Assembly (NCBI GenBank): GCA_050246115.1
Contig: JBFWWP010000008.1
Location: 101,190 to 165,189 of the forward strand
Direction of reading: 5' to 3'
Origin: JBFWWP01 sp050246115
Lineage (GTDB): Bacteria; Planctomycetota; UBA8108; UBA1146; JAJFFE01
Length of the DNA: 64,000 nt
The stretch's first letter is position 1, and the number at the start of each line of letters is the position of its first letter. This document shows positions 18,901 to 25,975 of the stretch, piece by piece. Under the pieces are notes generated by a model that saw only the letters and a list, made by a program, of their open reading frames with translations, was not told where the DNA came from and did not search any database. A program made the translations under genes and the position numbers.

Positions 18901-19353
18901 GTGGCGAACCTGAGGATCGTGGCCATCTGCTCGGGTGGCGGGCACTGGGTGCAAATGCAGCGGCTGCTCCCCGCTTTCGCGGAGCATTCGGTCACGCTGA
19001 TCGGGGTTGACCCCGCGTACCGCACCGAGGCGGGCGGGCGCCCGTTCCATTGGGTCAACGACGCGAACCGCTGGAACAAGTTTGGACTGGTTCTCATGGC
19101 CCTCCGACTGCTGTGGATCCTGATCCGACTGCGGCCCCATATCGCCATTTCGACCGGCGCGGCTCCGGGCTACGTGGGGCTTCGGATCGCCCGTTGGTTC
19201 GGTGCCCGGACCATTTGGGTCGACAGCATCGCGAACGTCGAGCAACTCTCCATGTCGGGGCGCATGATCGGTCCCCATGCGGATTTGTGGCTCACTCAGT
19301 GGCCGGATCTCGCGCGCCCCGGCGGGCCGACCTATGAGGGGGCCGTGTTTTGA
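18901..19353 (+). CDS. PssD/Alg14-like glycosyltransferase subunit
   Basis: At 150 residues it matches Alg14/PssD, the membrane-recruiting half of a split family-28 type glycosyltransferase that adds a sugar to a lipid-linked acceptor. The glycine motif CSGGGHWVQM follows the first strand (IVAIC). A hydrophobic helix VLMALRLLWILIRLRP and the motif STGAAPGYVGLRIARWFGA correspond to the Alg14 core. The start is GTG at 18901 with a G-rich Shine-Dalgarno region upstream. Its TGA overlaps the TTG of the next gene by three bases, which fits translation as a two-subunit pair. Confidence 0.85.
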   Translation: MANLRIVAICSGGGHWVQMQRLLPAFAEHSVTLIGVDPAYRTEAGGRPFHWVNDANRWNKFGLVLMALRLLWILIRLRPHIAISTGAAPGYVGLRIARWFGARTIWVDSIANVEQLSMSGRMIGPHADLWLTQWPDLARPGGPTYEGAVF

Positions 19354-19868
19354 TCTTCGTTACCGTGGGTACGCAAATGCCGTTCGATCGGCTCGTCCGG
19401 GCCGTCGATCAGTGGGCCGGGAGCACTGGCCGACGCGATATCTTCGCGCAGATCGGCGCCGGCGGGGAGCGGCCGGTGCACTTGGAATGGCGCGAGTTCA
19501 TCGAGCCGGCCGAGCACCGCCAACGTTTGCAAAGCGCGAGCCTCGTGATCGGGCACGCGGGCATGGGCACGATCATCTCCGCGCTCGAGTTGGGGGTGCC
19601 GGTCCTGGTCATGCCGCGCCGCGCCGAGTTGCGCGAACACCGCAACGACCACCAGGTCGCAACCGCTCGTCGCTTCGAGGAATTGGGCAAGGTCACCGTC
19701 GCCTACGACGAACACAGCCTGCGGGCCCAGCTCGAGCACGTCGACCAGATTCGGGTGCGCTCGGGAATCGAGGCTGGCGCCGCCGACGCCTTGCTCGGAG
19801 CCCTCCGACGGTTCGTCGCGGAGGCCGCGAGTCGACGCGATCCCGGTGCCTCGGGCCCGGCGGTCTGA
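19350..19868 (+). CDS. PssE/Alg13-like glycosyltransferase catalytic subunit
   Basis: The C-terminal half of the split GT28 enzyme, 172 residues, binding the UDP-sugar donor. It begins MIFVTVGTQMPFDRLVRAVD, the standard PssE/Alg13 opening. The donor-binding stretch is SLVIGHAGMGTIISALELG followed by VLVMPRRAELREHRNDHQ. The start is TTG at 19350, inside the stop of the preceding gene, which argues for coupled expression with the PssD-like partner. Together they probably add one sugar to the exopolysaccharide repeat. Confidence 0.87.
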   Translation: MIFVTVGTQMPFDRLVRAVDQWAGSTGRRDIFAQIGAGGERPVHLEWREFIEPAEHRQRLQSASLVIGHAGMGTIISALELGVPVLVMPRRAELREHRNDHQVATARRFEELGKVTVAYDEHSLRAQLEHVDQIRVRSGIEAGAADALLGALRRFVAEAASRRDPGASGPAV

Positions 19869-20484
19869 TATCCTGCGCCGTTCGACCCTGGCCGAAGGAG
19901 GAGTTCTGGAGTCACGAAAATGGCAACGGATCTCCAAGCGGACGTTGCTCGAGAATCCCTATTACCGCATGTCGTTCGATGAGTACCGGCTTCCGAGTGG
20001 CGGGGTTGGCCAGTACACCTACGTCGACATTCCCGGGTCTACCATGGTCGTCCCGGAGCGCGCCGACGGGCGTTTGGTGCTCGTCCGGCAGTACCGCTAC
20101 CTCATGGCGCGCCCGAGTCTCGAGTTTCCGGCCGGCGGCTTGCCGTTGGGGCGAGACCCGCTCGACAACGCTCGGCGTGAGCTCCACGAAGAAGCGGGCC
20201 TCGAAGCTGGGGCCTGGACCAAGCTCGGCGAGTTCGCACCGTACAACGGGGTCTCGAACGAAATGTGCCACGTCTACCACGCTGCCGACTTGCGCGAGAT
20301 CGCTACGGCTCCCGAGCCAACCGAGGAGATCGAGGTACACGTTCTGAGCCTCGAGGAACTCCACGATCAGATCGACCGCGGCGACGTTTGGGATGGAATG
20401 ACCTTGGCGAGCCTACTCGTTTACGAGGGCTGGAAGCGGCGAGTCAGCGGTTATCCCGCCCCGCCCGATGGACGGAGATCATGA
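19846..20484 (+). CDS. Nudix hydrolase (ADP-ribose pyrophosphatase-like)
   Basis: Hydrolyses a nucleoside diphosphate linked to another moiety, probably a nucleotide sugar or ADP-ribose. The Nudix box is at about residues 96-118 of the long form; the metal-binding RELHEEAGL is intact, but the first Glu of the box is Arg (GGLPLGR). The N-terminal part (WQRISKRTLLENPYYR) matches the NudF family. The start is uncertain. GTG at 19846 overlaps the previous gene and gives 212 residues; a CTG at 19906 stands four bases after a strong AGGAGG and gives 192. No ATG exists before residue 42. Its stop overlaps the rmlA ATG by four bases. Confidence 0.85.
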   Translation: MPRARRSDILRRSTLAEGGVLESRKWQRISKRTLLENPYYRMSFDEYRLPSGGVGQYTYVDIPGSTMVVPERADGRLVLVRQYRYLMARPSLEFPAGGLPLGRDPLDNARRELHEEAGLEAGAWTKLGEFAPYNGVSNEMCHVYHAADLREIATAPEPTEEIEVHVLSLEELHDQIDRGDVWDGMTLASLLVYEGWKRRVSGYPAPPDGRRS

Positions 20485-21362
20485 TCAACAAGGGAATCAT
20501 CCTCGCAGGCGGCGCGGGCACCCGCTTGCACCCACTCACTCAGGTGATCAGCAAGCAGCTGTTGCCCGTGTACGACAAACCGATGATCTACTACCCGCTC
20601 AGCACGCTGATGCTTGCCGGGATTCGGCAGATCCTCGTGATCAACACCCCGCACGAGCAGCATCTCTTTCAGTCGCTGCTCGGCGATGGCAGCCAGTGGG
20701 GGCTCGACATTCGGTACGCCGTGCAGCCCCGCCCGGAAGGGCTGGCGCAAGCATTCATCATTGGGCGCGACTTCGTCGGACGCGACGGCTGTTCGCTGGT
20801 GCTCGGCGACAACCTGTTCTACGGCCACGGCTTCGTCGAAATCCTCGCGCGCGCCGCGCGCGCCGAACCGGGGGCGACGGTGTTTGGCTACTGGGTGCGC
20901 GACCCCGAGCGCTACGGGGTCGTGGACTTCGACGCGAACGGACAGGCTCTCAGCATCGAAGAGAAACCGGCCAAGCCGAAGTCTAGCTACGCGGTTACGG
21001 GGCTGTACTTCTACGACAACCAGGTGCTCGATATTGCAGCGAATCTGCGACCTTCGCCCCGCGGAGAACTCGAAATCACGGACGTCAATCGCGTCTACCT
21101 CGCGCGCGAACAGTTGCGGGTGGAGATCCTGGGTCGTGGCTTTGCTTGGCTCGACACGGGGACGCACGAGTCGCTCCTGCAGGCCGCGAACTTCATCGAG
21201 ACCATCGAACAGCGCCAGGGCCTCAAGATCGCGTGTCCCGAAGAGGTGGCCTATCGCATGGGATTCATCGACGACGAACAAGTGCGCCGCCTGGCCGCGC
21301 CGCTGGCCAAGAGCGGCTACGGCGAGTACCTCGTGCGCATCCTGGAAAGCAAAGTTCGATGA
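20481..21362 (+). CDS. rmlA: Glucose-1-phosphate thymidylyltransferase
   Basis: First step of dTDP-L-rhamnose synthesis: glucose-1-phosphate plus dTTP gives dTDP-glucose. The product is 293 residues, the usual RmlA length. The nucleotide-binding signature LAGGAGTRLHPLT sits near residue 8, with SKQLLPVYDKPMIYYPLS, LVLGDNLFYGHG and VVDFD. The late motif GFAWLDTGTHESLL is also typical. The ATG at 20481 overlaps the Nudix stop by four bases, and its own stop overlaps the rmlC start in the same way. Confidence 0.96.
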   Translation: MINKGIILAGGAGTRLHPLTQVISKQLLPVYDKPMIYYPLSTLMLAGIRQILVINTPHEQHLFQSLLGDGSQWGLDIRYAVQPRPEGLAQAFIIGRDFVGRDGCSLVLGDNLFYGHGFVEILARAARAEPGATVFGYWVRDPERYGVVDFDANGQALSIEEKPAKPKSSYAVTGLYFYDNQVLDIAANLRPSPRGELEITDVNRVYLAREQLRVEILGRGFAWLDTGTHESLLQAANFIETIEQRQGLKIACPEEVAYRMGFIDDEQVRRLAAPLAKSGYGEYLVRILESKVR

Positions 21363-21922
21363 AGGTGGAGCCCACGCCGCTCCCCGGGGTGCTCGTCATT
21401 GAGCCTGCGGTCCACGGCGACGCCCGCGGCTTCTTCTTGGAGACGTTCCAAGAGCAGCGCTACCTCGAAGCCGGAGTCCGCGCGCACTTCGTGCAAGACA
21501 ATCACTCGCACTCGCAGCGAGGCGTGCTCCGAGGCCTTCACTATCAACTGCGACGTCCACAAGCGAAGCTCGTGCACGTGCTGCGCGGCGAAGTGTTCGA
21601 CGTGGCGCTGGACATTCGCCGGGGTTCGCCGACCTTCGGTCAATGGTTCGGCACTGTGCTCAGCGAGTCCAACCACCGGCAGCTCTACATTCCGCCGGAC
21701 TTCGCGCATGGATTCTGTGTGTTGTCGGACCACTGCGACTTCCTCTACAAGTGCAGCGATTACTATGTGCCCGACGACCAGTGCGGAATCGCCTGGGATG
21801 ACCCGGGGCTCGGGATCGATTGGCAGGTGAGTGGGCCGACGCTCTCGCCGAAGGACCTCCGCAATCCGCGGCTGAGTGAGTGCCCGGAGGACCTGCTGCC
21901 GATTTGGGGAGGGGAGCCATGA
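21359..21922 (+). CDS. rmlC: dTDP-4-dehydrorhamnose 3,5-epimerase
   Basis: Third enzyme of the dTDP-L-rhamnose pathway: epimerises C3 and C5 of the 4-keto-6-deoxy sugar. The product is 187 residues, normal for RmlC. Visible motifs are GDARGFFLETF, FVQDNHSHSQRGVLRGLHYQ (with the catalytic His in LRGLHYQ), VFDVALDIRRGSPTFG and YIPPDFAHGFCVLSD, with KCSDYYVP at the dimer region. The ATGA overlap with rmlA implies coupled translation, and its stop overlaps the rmlD start. Confidence 0.95.
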   Translation: MKVEPTPLPGVLVIEPAVHGDARGFFLETFQEQRYLEAGVRAHFVQDNHSHSQRGVLRGLHYQLRRPQAKLVHVLRGEVFDVALDIRRGSPTFGQWFGTVLSESNHRQLYIPPDFAHGFCVLSDHCDFLYKCSDYYVPDDQCGIAWDDPGLGIDWQVSGPTLSPKDLRNPRLSECPEDLLPIWGGEP

Positions 21923-22809
21923 GAGTGCTCGTCGTCGGTGCGGATGGCCAGGTCGGCTCGGAGTTGGTGCGCCTCGGTGCGCAGCCCCGCAGTCGCGGGC
22001 AGCTACGCGTCGTCGGGTTGGGGCGCCGACTCCTCGACTTGACGCGTCCGGAAACGATCGTAGCGAACCTCGATGAGCATCGACCGGGGCTGGTCGTGAA
22101 TGCTGCCGCTCATACCGCCGTCGACCAGGCCGAGGCGGAGCGTGAGGCCGCCTTCGCGATCAACGCGACCGGCCCGGCGTGGCTCGCGCAGGCGTGCTCC
22201 GAGCGTGGGATCCCGCTGCTGCACCTGTCGACGGACTATGTGTTCGATGGTACGGCGAGCGAGCCCATCCGCGAGGATCACCCGCCAGCTCCCCTTGGAG
22301 TGTATGGCGAGAGCAAGCTCGCGGGGGAGCGTGCGGTGCGGGCTGCGTTGGGGGACCACTTGATTCTCCGCATCAGCTGGGTGTTCAGCGCTCGTGGCCG
22401 GAACTTCGTGAAGACGATCCTCCGCCTCGCACAGGAGCGCGAGGAGTTGCAAGTGGTTGCGGATCAACACGGTTGCCCGACCGCGGCCGTCGACGTTGCC
22501 GAAGCAATCCTGACCTTGTGCGAGCGGCTCGAGGAGCAGGGGTCGTTGCCTTGGGGTACGTTTCACTATTGCGGTACGCCGCCGACGACGTGGCATGGTT
22601 TCGCCGAGGCCATCGTGGAGGCCGCCCGCTCCGACTGGGCGCTGAAGGTGCGGCGGGTGCGCGCGATCACAACCGCCGAGTTTCCGACACCCGCCGCGCG
22701 CCCTCGCTACACGGTACTGTGCACCCACAAGGCCACGCAGGTGCTCGGAATCTCCGCTCCCGCATGGCAGGACAGCCTCGAACTCGTACTGAAGGATCTG
22801 CGCCCGTGA
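21919..22809 (+). CDS. rmlD: dTDP-4-dehydrorhamnose reductase
   Basis: Last step to dTDP-L-rhamnose: NAD(P)H reduction of the C4 keto group. The product is 296 residues. It is a short-chain dehydrogenase fold with GADGQVGSEL at the N terminus, VNAAAHTAVDQAE, STDYVFDG and the catalytic Tyr/Lys in YGESKLAGE. The start is the ATG at 21919, with GGGGAGGGG just upstream and a four-base overlap with the rmlC stop. It precedes rmlB, so the order here is A-C-D-B. Confidence 0.95.
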   Translation: MRVLVVGADGQVGSELVRLGAQPRSRGQLRVVGLGRRLLDLTRPETIVANLDEHRPGLVVNAAAHTAVDQAEAEREAAFAINATGPAWLAQACSERGIPLLHLSTDYVFDGTASEPIREDHPPAPLGVYGESKLAGERAVRAALGDHLILRISWVFSARGRNFVKTILRLAQEREELQVVADQHGCPTAAVDVAEAILTLCERLEEQGSLPWGTFHYCGTPPTTWHGFAEAIVEAARSDWALKVRRVRAITTAEFPTPAARPRYTVLCTHKATQVLGISAPAWQDSLELVLKDLRP

Positions 22810-23810
22810 CCGCTCATTCACCCCGCAACGTACTCGTCACCGGCGGCGCCGGTTTCATCGGTAGCAACTTCGTTCGCCACCTGCTTGCGACCGACTCGCA
22901 AGTCCGGATCGTGGACCTCGACCTGCTCACCTATGCAGGTGACCCGAAGAACCTCGAGGACTTGCCGGATCCGGCGCGCCACGAGTTCGTGCACGGTGAC
23001 ATTTGCGATCGCGCGCTCGTCGACCGGCTGTTGCGGACGCACGAGATCGACACCATCGTCCACTTCGCGGCCGATAGTCACGTGGATCGATCGATCCACG
23101 GGCCGGCAGTTTTCATTCGCACCAACTTCGTGGGCACGTTCGAACTGCTCGATGCGGCGCGGGTCTATTGGCTCGACGAACTCCACGATGGGGACGGCAA
23201 GCGTTTTCACCACATCTCCACCGACGAGGTCTACGGTACTCTCGGACGGACCGATCCGGCCTTCACCGAGACCACTCCGTACGCCCCGAACTCCCCCTAC
23301 TCGGCGGCCAAGGCGGGCTCCGACCACCTCGTGCGTGCCTACCAGCACACGTACGGACTTCCCACGACCCTCACCAACTGTTCGAACAACTACGGTCCGC
23401 GGCAGCACACCGAGAAGTTCTTGCCGACGATGATCCGCGCGTGTCACGAGCTGCGCCCCATCCCGGTCTACGGCGACGGCTCGAACATTCGCGACTGGCT
23501 GTACGTGATGGACCACTGTCGCGGGATCGACGTGGTGCTGCGTCGCGGGAAGACCGGAGAGTGCTACAACATCGGCGGCAACAACGAGTGGGCCAATCTG
23601 GATCTCGTGCGCCGGGTGTGTGCGATCATGGACGACGTGGAGCCGGCGAACGCCCCGCACGACCGCCTGATCCGCTTCGTGGAGGATCGCAAGGGGCATG
23701 ATTGGCGCTACGCGGTCGACACGACGAAGATCGCGCGCGACCTCGGGTGGGAGCCCGAGGAGGCGTTCGACGACGGCTTGCGCAAGACCATCGAATGGTA
23801 CGCCCGCTAG
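22806..23810 (+). CDS. rmlB: dTDP-glucose 4,6-dehydratase
   Basis: Second pathway enzyme: converts dTDP-glucose to the 4-keto-6-deoxy sugar with bound NAD+. The product is 334 residues from the GTG at 22806, which overlaps the rmlD stop as GTGA. Motifs are VTGGAGFIGSNFVRHLL, FAADSHVDRSI, the active-site HISTDEVYGTLG, and Tyr/Lys in YSAAKAGSDHLVRAY. NNYGPRQHTEKFLPTMI and GDGSNIRDWLYVMDH follow. It is the last gene of the plus-strand run; the repeat-rich island lies immediately after it. Confidence 0.96.
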   Translation: MTAHSPRNVLVTGGAGFIGSNFVRHLLATDSQVRIVDLDLLTYAGDPKNLEDLPDPARHEFVHGDICDRALVDRLLRTHEIDTIVHFAADSHVDRSIHGPAVFIRTNFVGTFELLDAARVYWLDELHDGDGKRFHHISTDEVYGTLGRTDPAFTETTPYAPNSPYSAAKAGSDHLVRAYQHTYGLPTTLTNCSNNYGPRQHTEKFLPTMIRACHELRPIPVYGDGSNIRDWLYVMDHCRGIDVVLRRGKTGECYNIGGNNEWANLDLVRRVCAIMDDVEPANAPHDRLIRFVEDRKGHDWRYAVDTTKIARDLGWEPEEAFDDGLRKTIEWYAR

Positions 23811-23878
23811 CGCGACCTAGTGTTCGAGAGTTCTAGTCCGTCCCGAAGCAAGTGCGTGCCTCGCTAGGCGCGACGTGC

Positions 23879-23951
23879 GCTCAGCTTCCTGAGCCAATGA
23901 CGCCGCACGCTGCGCCACGACAGGCGATGCGTGCGGACGCGACGGCATCCG
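23879..23951. repeat. REP-like unit, copy A
   Basis: About 73 bases that align with copy B at 23986-24055. It contains a small hairpin (CTCAG-4-CTGAG) and an inverted pair CCGCACGC (23903-23910) and GCGTGCGG (23929-23936). Confidence 0.65.
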
Positions 23952-23985
23952 AAAGAGGGGATCTGTCGCGCTTCCTTCGAGATGG

Positions 23986-24055
23986 GCTCAGCTCCTGAGC
24001 GGAGATGCCGCACGCTGCGCCACGCCCACGATGCGTGCGGAGGCGACGGGATCCG
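23986..24055. repeat. REP-like unit, copy B
   Basis: Second copy in direct orientation. It keeps both hairpins: GCTCAG-3-CTGAGC at its left end and CCGCACGC (24008-24015) with GCGTGCGG (24033-24040). Conservation of the arms while spacers differ suggests the folded form matters. Confidence 0.65.
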
Positions 24056-24150
24056 TCGCTCCTCTGTCCCCCGCAGCTCCCGCCCTTTCAGCGTCGCGGC
24101 GCATCCTCCGAGTCTCCATCCCATCGAATGCCCTGGCGCGCCCTGGGAGC

Positions 24151-24167
24151 GCGGACAGCCTGTCCGC
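24151..24167. repeat. Short perfect hairpin in the repeat island
   Basis: GCGGACA and TGTCCGC around three bases, preceded by CCTGGGAG. Confidence 0.4.
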
Positions 24168-24318
24168 ATCCGCCCTCGCACGCGCCGTGGCACCGCAGCA
24201 CCACACCGCACCGCGCGCCGCGACACCGCGGCACCGCGCCACCGCGCCGCGCGCGACCCCAGTTCGTCGCTCAGGTTCGCTCTGCGCGTGTCGAGTGCTG
24301 GCCAGCGGATTGGAGAGA

Positions 24319-24356
24319 GCTTCATGAGCGCCCTGGGAGTCGAGCGCTCATGAAGC
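24319..24356. repeat. 13-base perfect inverted repeat
   Basis: GCTTCATGAGCGC (24319-24331) and its exact reverse complement (24344-24356) flank a 12-base loop CCTGGGAGTCGA. It is followed within five bases by a second palindrome, CGCCAAG-A-CTTGGCG (24361-24375). Confidence 0.6.
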
Positions 24357-24371
24357 AGCACGCCAAGACTT

Positions 24372-24397
24372 GGCGCGCGGGCTAACTTGTGGATCGA
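24372..24397. repeat. 26-base direct repeat, copy 1
   Basis: Identical to 24504-24529. It starts GGCGCGCGGGCTAAC. This copy lacks the right arm that makes copy 2 a hairpin. Confidence 0.6.
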
Positions 24398-24506
24398 TGG
24401 CCGTGAATGTGGTTCCGGACGCGAGCGATCGACCAAGACGAAGACCCTGGACCCAGTAGCAAAACAGACATCGCCCCGTGACGATTGCCGATCCGTGGCC
24501 GCCGGC

Positions 24507-24542
24507 GCGCGGGCTAACTTGTGGATCGACGTTAGCTCGCGC
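24507..24542 (-). terminator. Hairpin at the 3' end of the phosphoglycosyl transferase gene
   Basis: Twelve-base arms (24507-24518, 24531-24542) with one mismatch flank a 12-base loop. The arm includes the stop codon of the minus-strand gene ending at 24532. The left arm and loop lie in copy 2 of the 26-base direct repeat. There is no T-tract, so it may act as a transcript-end stabiliser or Rho-assisted terminator rather than a classical one. Confidence 0.45.
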
Positions 24543-25593
24543 CGCGGCCGCGAAGCACTGCGGGTATGGTGCGAAGCAGCAGCGACAGGTCGAGTCGCAG
24601 CGACCAGTTGTCGATGTAGGCCAGGTCCAGCAGCATCCACTCGCCAAAGCCGATGCCATTGCGGCCGCTGACCTGCCACAGGCAAGTCAGGCCCGGGCGC
24701 ATGCTCAGCCGGCGGCGCTGCCACCACTCGTATTTCTCGACTTCCGTGGGGATCGGCGGGCGCGGGCCGACCAAGCTCATGTCGCCGCGCAGTACGTTCA
24801 AGAGCTGCGGAAGCTCGTCGAGGCTGTACTTGCGCAGGAAGCGGCCGAGGGGGGTGACCCGCGGGTCGTTCTTGACCTTGAAGGCGGGGCCGTCGACCTC
24901 GTTGAGGTGTTCGAGCGCAGCCTTCATCTTCTCGGCTCCCGGTACCATGGTGCGGAACTTCAGCATGCCGAAGGTGTGGTGGTTGCGGCCGCAGCGGCGC
25001 TGCTCGAACAGCACCGGCCCGCGCGAGGTCAGTTTGATCAGTAGCGCGATGAAGAGCATTGGCAGGGCCAAGAGCACGAGCCCGACGGTGGCCCCGAGCA
25101 CGTCGACGGTACGCTTGATCGCCAGCTTCCAGCGCGGGTACGGGACGCAGGAGTAGACGATCTTGCCGGTCTCGCGCGGAGTCTTCTCGGCGCGCGCGAT
25201 CGTCGTGCCGAAGAGGTCGGTCGACAGGCTGACCGGCACGCCGGCGACTTCGCAGGTCGCGAGCGTGCGCTGAATCTGGTCGTAGCACGACTTGATCGGT
25301 AGCGTGACGTATACCTCGTCCACTGCGCTTGCCCGCAGGACCTGCTCGATCTCGCCGACGCGTCCCAAGTGCGGAATCGCATCGAGGCTCGGAAGTCGAT
25401 CCGTGCCCAGTTGGGAATCGTCGTCCAGGAAGCCGACCACGGAGACCGAGAAGCTCGGGTCGTCGAGCAACTTGTCCAGTTGGCGCTTGGTGCGCTCATT
25501 ACGCCCAACGAACAACACGCGGTGGTCCCGACGCTTGCGCCAGCGGCGCGCCGGATGCCGTTCGGTTCCGTAGTTCACTCCGTAGGTGACCAT
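24532..25593 (-). CDS. Undecaprenyl-phosphate sugar phosphotransferase (WbaP/PglC type), without the N-terminal membrane bundle
   Basis: Transfers a sugar-1-phosphate from UDP-sugar to undecaprenyl phosphate to start the repeat unit. The product is 353 residues from the ATG at 25593 (AGGGGAG nine bases upstream). Residues 1-150 form a soluble nucleotide-binding-like domain (RVLFVGRNERTKRQL, VVGFLDDD, VDEVYVTLP). A single membrane segment is at 165-187. The catalytic domain follows with GPVLFEQRRCG, MLKFRTM, the Asp-Glu pair in SLDELPQLLNVLRGDMSLVGPRPP (259-260), and PGLTCLWQVSGRN. Typical WbaP-like proteins begin with four more membrane helices that are absent here. It lies on the opposite strand to the rml operon. 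Confidence 0.9.
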   Translation of the reverse strand: MVTYGVNYGTERHPARRWRKRRDHRVLFVGRNERTKRQLDKLLDDPSFSVSVVGFLDDDSQLGTDRLPSLDAIPHLGRVGEIEQVLRASAVDEVYVTLPIKSCYDQIQRTLATCEVAGVPVSLSTDLFGTTIARAEKTPRETGKIVYSCVPYPRWKLAIKRTVDVLGATVGLVLLALPMLFIALLIKLTSRGPVLFEQRRCGRNHHTFGMLKFRTMVPGAEKMKAALEHLNEVDGPAFKVKNDPRVTPLGRFLRKYSLDELPQLLNVLRGDMSLVGPRPPIPTEVEKYEWWQRRRLSMRPGLTCLWQVSGRNGIGFGEWMLLDLAYIDNWSLRLDLSLLLRTIPAVLRGRGAS

Positions 25594-25975
25594 CGACTCG
25601 TTCTCCCCTGTTGCTCGACCCTCGGCTGGCCCTCGTCCGGAAAGCGTGTTGCACATTGCGGGCCAAAGGCGCTGCGAGGGTCGGGTTCGGGGCCGGACCC
25701 GCTGGCGGGTGGCGTGGCGTGGAAGCAAGAGGCACGACGGGTTTTCGTCGACGTCAGTTGGCTGTGCCCCGGAGCACGGACCGTTCCGGAGTCGGCCGAC
25801 CGTGTAAAGGCACTGGGCACCCAAACGGGCTTGTCCCGCGGGCGCCCTCGGGGGCACCGACGACGCTTCCGGTGCGAGCACGGAAGTGGCTACCGTGGAA
25901 GGACTAAGGGCACGGGGTGAGGCGGCAGCCGGGGATCTTCGCGTGCCCCGAACCGAGTCCACCGCCGGGGCGAGT
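25594..25975. other. Intergenic region
   Basis: 382 bases between murD and the phosphoglycosyl transferase gene, both on the minus strand. No gene, clear promoter or terminator was seen. Confidence 0.5.

Larger units (their letters stand above)
23811..24531. other. Repeat-rich intergenic island, no gene
   Basis: These 721 bases contain two copies of a 70-base unit, several perfect inverted repeats, a 26-base direct repeat and a CACCGC-rich low-complexity tract (about 24185-24250). The open frames across it are built of repeat translations and are not credible genes. The individual elements are listed separately. Confidence 0.7.

Noticed and set aside
24185..24250. CACCGC-rich repeats considered as a CRISPR array
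   Set aside because: The units are short and irregular with no regular spacers, and no cas genes are present. It is a low-complexity tract.
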